Shown here: piece by piece, positions 14,969-22,606 of the stretch
Position numbering within the stretch: the stretch's first letter is position 1
How the letters are laid out: each line of letters opens with the position of its first letter
Source: Chloroflexota bacterium
GTDB lineage: Bacteria > Chloroflexota > Anaerolineae > UBA4142
Assembly (NCBI GenBank): GCA_023489485.1
Contig: JAMDCU010000094.1
Location: 5,863-48,788, forward strand
DNA length: 42,926 nt
Direction: 5' to 3'
Program-made: the position numbers and the translations under genes
Notes under the pieces: generated by a model
Seen by the model: only the letters and a program-made list of their open reading frames with translations
Told to the model about the DNA's origin: nothing
Databases searched by the model: none

Positions 14969-15789
14969 GCTTGGATATCGGTTCTGCGTACGGCAAGGCC
15001 GTCCTCCTCCAGGGGGAGCAGATCGTGGCCAGCCGCGTGCTGCGCACCGATGGGAACATGGAGCACACGGCGCTGGGACTGCTGGATCAGATTCTGGCGG
15101 CAGCTCACATTCCTTTTGGCGAGATCACGTTTGCCGCGAGTACGGGTATCGGGCGCCACCTCGTCCCGTTTACTCAGAAGACCAATACCGAGATCACCTG
15201 CCAGGCACGCGGGATTGCCTGGATGTGTCCAACGGTACGAAGCATCATCGACATTGGCGGGCAGGACTGTAAGGGTATCAAACTCGACGAAGCAGGCCGG
15301 ACCATTGATTTTGTCATGAATGACAAGTGCGCTGCTGGGACGGGTCGGTTCCTCGAGGTGATGGCGACGGTATTGGGAATCAGCCTCGAAAACCTTGGGG
15401 CGACGTCGATCCAGGCAACTCAGTCAGTCAAGATTGCCAGCACCTGCACCGTTTTCGGCGAGTCCGAGGTTGTATCTCACCTGGCGCACGGCGCCCCCAA
15501 GGAGCAGATCGTGCGCGGGCTGCATGAGGCGATAGCCCGCCGTATTGCCGGAATGGTTGGCAAGACTCCCTGCGAGCCGGACTTGGTCATTACGGGCGGA
15601 GTCGCCAAGAACGTCGGAGCCGTACGTGCCCTCGAGCAAGTGATGGGCATGCAGGCTTTTGTCCCGCCCGAACCGCAGATTACGGCGGCGCTCGGATGTG
15701 CATTGATGGCTGAGCGCACCCAAAGCCATCCCCGACCGGATTGGAGCCACTCAGCAACGCTCGACGTCCGTACACGCGAATTGAGCTGA
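14956..15789 (+). CDS. 2-hydroxyacyl-CoA dehydratase activator ATPase (HgdC/BadF family)
   Basis: This 277-residue protein overlaps the preceding gene by 13 bases, implying translational coupling. It is an ASKHA-fold ATPase with phosphate-1 motif GLDIGSAYGKAVLL, phosphate-2 SIIDIGGQDCKG and adenosine motif VITGGVAKNVGAV. The two Cys that bridge one [4Fe-4S] cluster between the two subunits of the homodimer are present in NDKCAAGTG (C125) and STCTVFGESE (C164). It transfers one electron to the dehydratase at the cost of ATP. Length and motifs are typical, so the dehydratase system looks complete. Confidence 0.9.
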   Translation: MYALGLDIGSAYGKAVLLQGEQIVASRVLRTDGNMEHTALGLLDQILAAAHIPFGEITFAASTGIGRHLVPFTQKTNTEITCQARGIAWMCPTVRSIIDIGGQDCKGIKLDEAGRTIDFVMNDKCAAGTGRFLEVMATVLGISLENLGATSIQATQSVKIASTCTVFGESEVVSHLAHGAPKEQIVRGLHEAIARRIAGMVGKTPCEPDLVITGGVAKNVGAVRALEQVMGMQAFVPPEPQITAALGCALMAERTQSHPRPDWSHSATLDVRTRELS

Positions 15790-15801
15790 AGGAGACCTCA
15801 A

Positions 15802-17016
15802 GTGAAACCCGCCGACAATGATGTTCTAGTCGTGAGTGCCGTGCGCACTCCTTTTGGCAAATTCGGAGGCGCGCTCAAGGACATTCCAAGCATTGATCTA
15901 GGGGTACGCGTCGTTCAAGAGGTCCTTCAGCGGTCGCATGTCTCGGGAGACGAGATCGACGAATTCTACTACGGTTGTGCGATACCCGTAGAGACGGGCA
16001 CGCCTGTGGCGGCGGTGGTTGCGCGGCAGGTGCTGCTTAAGGCCGGCCTGCCGGCTCGGACGGTCTCACTCACGGTGGATCGAGCCTGCTGCTCGTCTCT
16101 ATCTGCGATTCAACTGGGTTATCGCGCGATCAAATCCGGCGACGCGGAGGTGGTGATTGCGGGCGGCGGCGAGAATATGGGCCGGGCTCCACATTTACTC
16201 TATGACCTGCGCTGGGGCAAGCGGATGGGCAGTGTCACAATCCAGGATCCCCTGTACGCTTTGGGCTATCCCGATTACAGCCCTGTCTCGGTAGACGCAG
16301 GTCAAGTAGCTCTCGAGTATGGCGTCTCACGCATGGAGCAGGACGCGTGGGCCTATCAGAGCCAACGCCGGTACACTCAAGCCCATGCGCAGGGCAAATT
16401 CCGGGATGAAATTGTTCCATTCGAGGTGCCCCAGGCAAAGGGCGAGCCTTTTCTCCTTTGTGAGGATGAATTCCCACGGCCGGATACTACCCTCGAAAAG
16501 CTCGCGAAATTACCAACCGTGCATGGCAGCCCGACGGTGACGGCCGGAAATGCACCGGGCATTAACGCCGGCGCCTGCGCTCTACTTCTGATGTCTCGCG
16601 AACGATGCAATGGTTTGGGCCTCGAACCGCTCGCCCAAATTGTTTCCGTCGCAAGTGTCTGTATGGAGCATCGAATGATCGCGGCGGTGCCGGCGCCCAC
16701 GATCCGGGCGGCGGTGGACAAGGCGGGACTGGGCCTGGACGATATCTCTCTCATCGAAATCAACGAGGCTTTTGCCGCCATGCCGCTGGTGAGCACCAAG
16801 ATCCTGGCCGGGGAGGACCCAGCCAGACTGCAAGACCTGCGCGCCAAGACCAACGTGAACGGCGGCGCCATTGCCATCGGTCACCCGCTCGGGGCGACCG
16901 GCGCTCGCCTGATCACGACGCTGATCTACGAATTGCGGCGGCGGGGCGGTGGCTATGGCGTCGGCGCCCTGTGTGGCGGGCTCGCGCAGGGCGATGCAGC
17001 CGTTGTGCAAGCGTGA
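15802..17016 (+). CDS. Thiolase (acetyl-CoA C-acyltransferase)
   Basis: The start GTG 15802 follows AAGGAGACCTCAA. The 404-residue protein has all thiolase blocks: the nucleophile region VDRACCSSLSAIQLG (C96), INEAFAAMP, the His block NVNGGAIAIGHPLGATG, and the C-terminal Cys block GALCGGLAQGDA. The nucleophile block is unusual: NRxCGSG is the norm, whereas here it reads DRACCSS. The enzyme would cleave a 3-oxoacyl-CoA or run the reverse condensation. With the 3-hydroxyacyl-CoA dehydrogenase at 20559-21410 it makes a beta-oxidation-like end step for the operon, although no enoyl-CoA hydratase is encoded here. Confidence 0.9.
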   Translation: MKPADNDVLVVSAVRTPFGKFGGALKDIPSIDLGVRVVQEVLQRSHVSGDEIDEFYYGCAIPVETGTPVAAVVARQVLLKAGLPARTVSLTVDRACCSSLSAIQLGYRAIKSGDAEVVIAGGGENMGRAPHLLYDLRWGKRMGSVTIQDPLYALGYPDYSPVSVDAGQVALEYGVSRMEQDAWAYQSQRRYTQAHAQGKFRDEIVPFEVPQAKGEPFLLCEDEFPRPDTTLEKLAKLPTVHGSPTVTAGNAPGINAGACALLLMSRERCNGLGLEPLAQIVSVASVCMEHRMIAAVPAPTIRAAVDKAGLGLDDISLIEINEAFAAMPLVSTKILAGEDPARLQDLRAKTNVNGGAIAIGHPLGATGARLITTLIYELRRRGGGYGVGALCGGLAQGDAAVVQA

Positions 17017-17083
17017 TTGTTCTTGTTGATCTTGATTTCGTCGCGAAAGTAAAAAATCATAAATCACCGGATGGAGGATTCTT

Positions 17084-18361
17084 ATGGATCAGACGACAGC
17101 CGACCACATCGAACTTTATTTTCGCAAATATCCCGAAGTGCCGCCGGAGGCGATTATCAAAGAAGATATCCTGCGGCTAGGCGTCAAGTTCACGCCGGCA
17201 GCGCTCGCGCGAGCGCAGGGATTCAAACTCAAGACCTATTTCCTCTTTACGTATGATCACGCAGACAACCAAGGCGTGCGGGCGCCCCAGGACCTGTATC
17301 TCTCGGGTGGTCCGTATGGTCTGCGCCACACGATCGTCCGCGTGGTGGTTTCCGACCGATCACCCTACTGTGTGGATGTCCAGGACGACAAACTGGTCAT
17401 CACGTATCAGGGACAATTCCTGGCCAACATCGAATACCCGCGTCTCGCGCCCTACCACTACAAGACGCTACCGGATGGGACGCGCTATGGAGACTATATT
17501 CCACTGGTCTGTGATCACCTCGGCTTTCTCACGACGTATCGGACCTGCCAGTACTGGGGCAAGGGACTGAACTGCAGGTTCTGCGACATCAATGAGAACG
17601 TACGGCAAATCCGCAAGCATTTTGGCAAAGAAGCCATGCCCAAGGCCTACAAAGACATCGACAGCGTCGTGACCGTCATTGAAGCTATGTTTGCTGAGCA
17701 GGACCCTGACCTGCGGGTTCAGGAAATTCTGATTACGGCAGGAACGATTTTGGGTGAGCTGAACGGCAAGAACGATACCGAGTTCAACCTTGAATACGTT
17801 GAGGCCATCCGAGACCGGATCGGATACCGCATCCCTATCGTCCTCATCATCGAAGCGAAAAAAGAGAGCGAACTCAAGCGGATCAAGAGCGCGGGGGTTA
17901 CGTCGCTCAACTTTAACCTCGAAGTCTGGGACAAGAATATATTTGCCGCCCTCTGCCCGGGCAAGCAGCAATACATCGGTTGGGACGAGTGGGTCCGGCG
18001 TTTGATCAAGGCGGTCGACGTCTTTGGCGAATGCAACGCCAGCCCCAATTTTGTCGCGGGCGTAGAGATGGCGCAGCCTTACGGCTTCAAAGAAGTGGAT
18101 CAGGCCATCAAATCGACCACCGAGGGCTTTGAGTTTTTGATGAAGCACGGCGTCGTGCCGCATCTGGATACCTGGACTCCGGAGCCAGGGACGATGTTCG
18201 AAGGACACCCGCCGATCTCACTGGACTATTTAATTCAAGTCGACAGGGCGTGGTATGAAACCTGGAAAAAGTACGACTATCTTCCCGTGACAGGTTATGG
18301 ACCGGTAGGACCGGGGCGAGCCTATTATGCCAACACGGGCAGCGTCGACATGGGGTACTGA
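17084..18361 (+). CDS. Radical SAM protein with an unusual CX8CX2C cluster motif
   Basis: The start ATG 17084 is preceded by GGATGGAGG. The 425-residue protein has an ~150-residue N-terminal extension, then a cluster-binding motif with C155, C164 and C167 (TCQYWGKGLNCRFCDI). Spacing is CX8CX2C instead of the standard CX3CX2C. The barrel follows: ILITAGTILGE, IPIVLIIEAKKESELKRIKS, AGVTSLNFNLEVWD, SPNFVAGVEMAQPYGF and LDTWTPEPGT. The general architecture resembles BioB/HydE-like radical SAM enzymes that handle small substrates. There is no SPASM or B12-binding domain within the protein, but a corrinoid protein lies later in the operon. I do not recognise the subfamily or reaction. Confidence 0.75.
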   Translation: MDQTTADHIELYFRKYPEVPPEAIIKEDILRLGVKFTPAALARAQGFKLKTYFLFTYDHADNQGVRAPQDLYLSGGPYGLRHTIVRVVVSDRSPYCVDVQDDKLVITYQGQFLANIEYPRLAPYHYKTLPDGTRYGDYIPLVCDHLGFLTTYRTCQYWGKGLNCRFCDINENVRQIRKHFGKEAMPKAYKDIDSVVTVIEAMFAEQDPDLRVQEILITAGTILGELNGKNDTEFNLEYVEAIRDRIGYRIPIVLIIEAKKESELKRIKSAGVTSLNFNLEVWDKNIFAALCPGKQQYIGWDEWVRRLIKAVDVFGECNASPNFVAGVEMAQPYGFKEVDQAIKSTTEGFEFLMKHGVVPHLDTWTPEPGTMFEGHPPISLDYLIQVDRAWYETWKKYDYLPVTGYGPVGPGRAYYANTGSVDMGY

Positions 18362-18402
18362 GCGGAATAGAACAACGCAATCCCAACACATGGAGGAGTT
18401 GA

Positions 18403-19527
18403 ATGGTTCCTGTGCTCCAGTGCCAGTGGAACGATAGGGAAACCGGCGCCAAAGCCTATTTCGTGATCGATACGCTCAAGTCGGAATTGTGCGCGGGTGG
18501 GATTCGCATGCGCAAGGGGGCAACGGCGGACGAAGCCCAGCGGCTGGCGCGCACAATGACCTACAAACTTGCTGCAATCGGCATCCCGTTCGGCGGGGCT
18601 AAAGCGGCTATCGACTATGATCCCACGCTGCCCGACAGTTATGGGGTGCTTGAACGATTCCTCGCCGTGCACCGTCCCTGGATCAGAGAGTTCTGGGTCA
18701 CGAATGAAGACCTCGGGACCAAAGAAGAAGATATAGTCGCAATTCTCAAGAAGATAGGCATCCCTTCCCCATTTCAGGCGGGGATAAGTAAATCCCAAGA
18801 CCCGGAGCGCACGGCGGCTAACCTGCGCCAGGCGGTCGAGCTGCAGGTCGATGGGCTCCGCATGGTCGATACTGTCACAGGGTACGGTGTTGCTCAGGCC
18901 ACTCTGGAGGCACTGCTCTTCATGGGACGCCGTCCCGCCGAATGTTCGGTCGTCATTCAGGGGTTTGGAAGTGTCGGCGGGAGCACGGCGCGGTATCTAT
19001 GGAGAGAAGGATGCCGCATTGCAGGCATCGCGGATGCCGAAGGCGTCATTGCCTGTCCGGATGGATTGGACATCGATGGGTTGCTGAGCCGACGCAATCG
19101 GTGGGGTGTTATCTCCCGTTCGGGCTTGCCGCGTGAGTATCAGTGCCTGCCGCGCGAAGAATGGGTGCACCTGAATGCGGACATCTTGATCCCCGCGGCG
19201 GTTGCCGACGCGATTCACGCGGAGAATTGCGACGGGATCCGGGCCAAGCTTATCGTCGAAGGGGCGAACATCCCGACCACGCTTGAGGCGGAGAAACGAC
19301 TCTCCGCGCGCGGGGTGGTCATTGTGCCTGACTTTGTGGCCAATGCCGGAGCGATTGGCTATACCCCGTCGATCATCCTGGGACGCATCCAGCCCCGGGT
19401 GGATGACGCGCTTGGTTTTCTCAAAACGCAAATCCGCAGCACTACGCGCAAGGTTCTCGAAAAGAGCCGGACGGAGGGCCTTACGCCACGTGAGGCGGCA
19501 ATTCAACTCGTCAAGAGCGCCGGTTAG
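18403..19527 (+). CDS. Glu/Leu/Phe/Val-type amino acid dehydrogenase
   Basis: ATG 18403 follows a GGAGGAG site. The 374-residue protein has the N-terminal dimerisation/catalytic domain (GGIRMRKGATADEAQRLART, MTYKLAAIGIPFGGAKAAI with the two catalytic Lys, and NEDLGTKEED with the expected Asp) and a C-terminal Rossmann domain (VIQGFGSVGGSTARYL, GIADAEG, VEGANIPTT, VPDFVANAGAIG). It should interconvert an L-amino acid and its 2-oxo acid with NAD(P). It is somewhat shorter than classical glutamate dehydrogenases, and nothing seen fixes the side-chain specificity. In this operon it may make the 2-oxo acid on the way to a 2-hydroxyacyl-CoA, or reassimilate ammonia. Confidence 0.87.
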   Translation: MVPVLQCQWNDRETGAKAYFVIDTLKSELCAGGIRMRKGATADEAQRLARTMTYKLAAIGIPFGGAKAAIDYDPTLPDSYGVLERFLAVHRPWIREFWVTNEDLGTKEEDIVAILKKIGIPSPFQAGISKSQDPERTAANLRQAVELQVDGLRMVDTVTGYGVAQATLEALLFMGRRPAECSVVIQGFGSVGGSTARYLWREGCRIAGIADAEGVIACPDGLDIDGLLSRRNRWGVISRSGLPREYQCLPREEWVHLNADILIPAAVADAIHAENCDGIRAKLIVEGANIPTTLEAEKRLSARGVVIVPDFVANAGAIGYTPSIILGRIQPRVDDALGFLKTQIRSTTRKVLEKSRTEGLTPREAAIQLVKSAG

Positions 19528-19536
19528 GGAGGAACA

Positions 19537-20502
19537 ATGTCGGTCATCACGCTGGAGAGGATGCGCGAGGTTCAGGGCCAACTACGCGGGGTGATCCACC
19601 CGACGCCCCTCCAATCTTCGAGGACCTTCTCCGAGATGACGGGAGTGCAAGTATATCTCAAACCAGAGTGCTTGCAGAAAGCAGGCAGCTTTAAGCTGCG
19701 CGGAGCGTACAGCCTCGTGAGTGGGCTGCCGCCGGAAGAGCGAGCGCGAGGGCTCGTGACCTACTCGGCCGGCAATTGGGCGCAGGGGGTAGCGCTCACC
19801 GCCTCGATTATGGGAATTGGAGCAACGGTGGTGATGCCGAGTTCGCCTAACCCGGCCAAGGTAGCGGCCGCGCGCGGCTATGGGGCGACGGTGGTTCTCT
19901 ACGGCACGAACTCGCTCGAATTATGCGACAGGGCCCAACAACTGCGTCAGGAACACAGCTATGCCTTTATTGACCCGCTCGGGTCGCCGGACCTGGTCGC
20001 GGGAGATGCCTCGATCGGGCTAGAAATCGTAGATGAGCTGCCGGATGTCGACGCCATCGTCGTGCCGGTGGGCGGCGGTTCCATGCTGGCTGGCATCGCC
20101 CTCGCCGCCAAAGCGCTCAATCCCCGCATCCGTTTGTTCGGCGTTCAGCCCGAAGGGTCACGGGCGATGAAATTGTCTCTCGAAGCGGGACACGTCGTCG
20201 AAAGCGACTCGGTGACAGTGGCCGAGGGATTGGGAGTCAAACGTCCCGGACAATACAGTTTCGATGTGATCAAAGAGAACGTCGACGATGTGGTCCTGGT
20301 TTCCGATGACGAGATCGTGCGTGCAATGCTGTTGCTCCTGGAACGTGCCAAACTTGTCGTCGAACCTTCAGGTGCGGCCAGCCTGGCCGCACTCTTATCC
20401 GGAAAATTGAATTTGGGAGGCAAAAAGGTGTGCGTTGTGCTGAGCGGCGGAAATATCGATTTACCCCGGCTCGCGAAATTCCTTTCGGCGGCTTGCATGT
20501 GA
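19537..20502 (+). CDS. Threonine-dehydratase-like PLP enzyme (fold type II)
   Basis: ATG 19537 is ten bases after the previous stop and has GGGAGGA in front. The 321-residue protein is a single-domain serine/threonine ammonia-lyase homologue without an ACT regulatory domain. The PLP Lys is K53 in KAGSFKLRGAYSL; the phosphate loop is PVGGGSMLAGIA and the C-terminal block is LSGGNIDL. The otherwise conserved SAGNHAQG block reads SAGNWAQG, with Trp at position 81 in place of His next to the cofactor ring. This suggests altered substrate or reaction (another beta-hydroxy or beta-substituted amino acid), which is inference. It belongs to the same tight operon. Confidence 0.85.
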   Translation: MSVITLERMREVQGQLRGVIHPTPLQSSRTFSEMTGVQVYLKPECLQKAGSFKLRGAYSLVSGLPPEERARGLVTYSAGNWAQGVALTASIMGIGATVVMPSSPNPAKVAAARGYGATVVLYGTNSLELCDRAQQLRQEHSYAFIDPLGSPDLVAGDASIGLEIVDELPDVDAIVVPVGGGSMLAGIALAAKALNPRIRLFGVQPEGSRAMKLSLEAGHVVESDSVTVAEGLGVKRPGQYSFDVIKENVDDVVLVSDDEIVRAMLLLLERAKLVVEPSGAASLAALLSGKLNLGGKKVCVVLSGGNIDLPRLAKFLSAACM

Positions 20503-20558
20503 ATTTAGAGCCGAAATGCGCTCCGCAAGCGGAAAATCCAATTGACCAAGGAGGACCG

Positions 20559-21410
20559 GTGCAGGTCGAAAAGATTGCGGTAATTGGCGCCGGGACGATG
20601 GGGAATGGCATCGCACAAGTCGCCGCGATGGCAGGCTACCAGGTACAAATGCGCGACGTGGAACAGGCTCTTATCGATAGAGCCCTGGGGACCATACAAA
20701 ATAGCTTGAATCGTCTGGTCAAAAGCGGCAAGTTAACGGCTGCCCAGGCAGAGGCCGCGTGCGGCCGAATTCAACCCACTACGGATCTCGCCCAGGCGGT
20801 TGGCGATGCAGATGTCGTGATCGAAGCGGTTCCGGAAAAGCTGGAGTTGAAAAAGCAGGTATTTGCAGGAATTGATGCACTTTGCCCCGCCCATGCGATC
20901 TTGGCCACCAACACGTCCCAATTGAGCATCACCGCGCTCGCGCACGCGACGCGGCGTCCCGAGAGCTTCATCGGTATGCACTGGTTCTCGCCGCCGGTAT
21001 TGATGCGACTGATCGAGATCGTGCGCGGGTTTGATACGTCCGATACTACGGTTCAGATCATTCAGAACATTTCCGCACAGATGGGTAAGGAAACGGTAGT
21101 GTGCAAGGACTCGCAGGGGTTTATCACGACGCGCGTTTTCCAGGCTTTTCTCAATGAATGCTTCCGAGTCTGTGACGAAGGTATAGCCTCGATGGAGGAC
21201 ATTGACAAGGCGATCAAGCTCGGGCTGAATCACCCTATGGGTCCGTTTGAATTGACCGACTATGCCGGTGCCGACGTCGCGAACAGCGCGAATGAGGGAT
21301 TGACCGAGGTCTTTGGCGATCGCTTTCGCTCGCCCCAATGTCTGCGACGTTTGATCGCCTCCGGGAACTTGGGTCGCAAGACCGGCCGAGGATTCTACCG
21401 CTACAAATAG
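20559..21410 (+). CDS. 3-hydroxyacyl-CoA (3-hydroxybutyryl-CoA) dehydrogenase
   Basis: The start GTG 20559 is chosen because AAGGAGGA precedes it and the Rossmann fold begins immediately (KIAVIGAGTMGNGIAQVAAM). The 283-residue length is typical. The catalytic His lies in FIGMHWFSPP and the paired Glu in LMRLIEIVRG; the usual Asn of HFFNP is replaced by Ser. The C-terminal helical domain contains VVCKDSQGFITTRVFQAFLN and NHPMGPFELTDYAGAD. It oxidises a 3-hydroxyacyl-CoA with NAD, feeding the thiolase at 15802-17016. The gene lies 56 bases after the threonine-dehydratase-like gene. Confidence 0.9.
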   Translation: MQVEKIAVIGAGTMGNGIAQVAAMAGYQVQMRDVEQALIDRALGTIQNSLNRLVKSGKLTAAQAEAACGRIQPTTDLAQAVGDADVVIEAVPEKLELKKQVFAGIDALCPAHAILATNTSQLSITALAHATRRPESFIGMHWFSPPVLMRLIEIVRGFDTSDTTVQIIQNISAQMGKETVVCKDSQGFITTRVFQAFLNECFRVCDEGIASMEDIDKAIKLGLNHPMGPFELTDYAGADVANSANEGLTEVFGDRFRSPQCLRRLIASGNLGRKTGRGFYRYK

Positions 21411-22099
21411 TCCCGGAAATCCAAATTCTGCAAGTCCTCGCGAGAGGCCCAGGGAGTGGAGCCCTGAGTGGTTCTCTGTCTAGTGCGATTGCAGACCTGG
21501 AAGAAGGAATGGCCCTGAATCTGGTCAAGGAGCAATTGGATCATGGAGTAGATCCACTGGCCATTCTCGCTAGCTGCCGGGAGGGGATGGCGGCGGTGGG
21601 CCGACGCTGTGAAGCGGGCGAATACTTTGTATCTGAGTTGATCATGGCGGGCGAGTTGCTGAAGGAAGCATCTCGCCTGCTCAATCCTCATATCAAGACC
21701 GATGGGGACCGCGGCCGGGGTAAGGTCGTGATTGGCACGGTCAAAGGTGATATTCACGATATCGGCAAGGATATTGTGGTGAACTTGCTCAACGCAACTG
21801 GCTATGAAGTCATTGACCTCGGGGTTGATGTGCCGGTGGACCGATTTGTGGAAGCTGTCCGAGTGAGCGGGACGGCGGTGGTTGGTCTGTCGTGCCTGCT
21901 AACTGTATCCTTCGATGCCATGAGGGCAACCGTTGACGAGCTGAAAAACGCGGGGCTACGGTCCAAGGTCAAGGTGATGATCGGCGGTGGCCCTATCGCC
22001 GAGCAAGTGCGGCAGCACGTGGGAGCTGATGCCTTCGGCGCGGATGCGCAGGCCGCCGTGAGTTGCTGCAACCGATGGATGCAGGAAGCCACCACATGA
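21338..22099 (+). CDS. Corrinoid (B12-binding) protein of a methyltransferase system
   Basis: ATG 21338, which overlaps the dehydrogenase gene by 73 bases, is the only ATG/GTG/TTG before the N-terminal helical domain; ATG 21509 would cut that domain, so the true start is uncertain. The helical cap (LVKEQLDHGVDPLAILASCR, CEAGEYFVSELIMAGELLKE) is followed by the Rossmann B12 domain with the base-off motif VKGDIHDIGKDIVVNLL (DxHxxG), GLSCLLTVSFDAM and the GG block MIGGGPIAEQ. This is the MtaC/MtbC/MtmC-like architecture. It carries the methyl group between a substrate-specific methyltransferase and an acceptor. The adjacent truncated UroD-type gene was its partner. Confidence 0.85.
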   Translation: MSATFDRLRELGSQDRPRILPLQIVPEIQILQVLARGPGSGALSGSLSSAIADLEEGMALNLVKEQLDHGVDPLAILASCREGMAAVGRRCEAGEYFVSELIMAGELLKEASRLLNPHIKTDGDRGRGKVVIGTVKGDIHDIGKDIVVNLLNATGYEVIDLGVDVPVDRFVEAVRVSGTAVVGLSCLLTVSFDAMRATVDELKNAGLRSKVKVMIGGGPIAEQVRQHVGADAFGADAQAAVSCCNRWMQEATT

Positions 22100-22606
22100 G
22101 CCATCAAGCCGTGTATCAAGAGAGATTCACGCGCATTCAAAAGGCTATGCACGTCGAGGCTGTGGATCGGGTTCCGATCATCTATATGGGATCAGCCTTC
22201 GTGCCGCGCTATATGGGCATGTCGATGGCGCAGTTCTGTTCGGACAGAGAGGCGGCTTTCCGGGTCAAGCTCACGGCGATGGACAAGCTAGCCGGGTTTG
22301 ACGGGGCCAACCAGGCGGGCTCCTCAGGTGGAATCAGCCTCGTTCCCTTGTGGCTTTCGCGGGTGGAGATCCCGGGACGCGAATTGCCTGCTGATAGTTT
22401 GTGGCAAGTTCGTGAAGCGCAAGTCATGTTGGAAGCCGAGTATGATACTATTCTCCACAAAGGTTGGTCTCGCTTTCTGGCCGACTATATGCCGAGGGTC
22501 GTCGATGTTGCCCAGTTGGATGCTTTCGTGCTTTGGAGTTCGGCAAACCGCCAACGTATCTTGGAAACCTATCGGGAGCATGGAACGCGCAACTTCATGA
22601 GAAAAT
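22096..22606 (+). pseudogene. UroD/MtaA-type corrinoid methyltransferase, cut by an insertion sequence
   Basis: The gene begins at ATG 22096 and overlaps the corrinoid-protein stop as ATGA. About 168 residues remain, with the N-terminal pattern of uroporphyrinogen-decarboxylase-like methyltransferases (YQERFTRIQKAMHVEAVDRV, then IYMGSAFVPRYMGMSMAQF). At ARNFM the frame runs into the end of an insertion sequence near 22602 and becomes repeat-derived. Roughly half of the usual ~340 residues, including the zinc-ligand region, is missing, and I do not find the rest after the insertions. The methyl-transfer branch is therefore probably inactive unless another copy exists. Confidence 0.75.

Noticed and set aside
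17468-18208. Minus-strand frame opposite the radical SAM gene
   Set aside because: Shadow of a conserved gene; no motifs or start signals.
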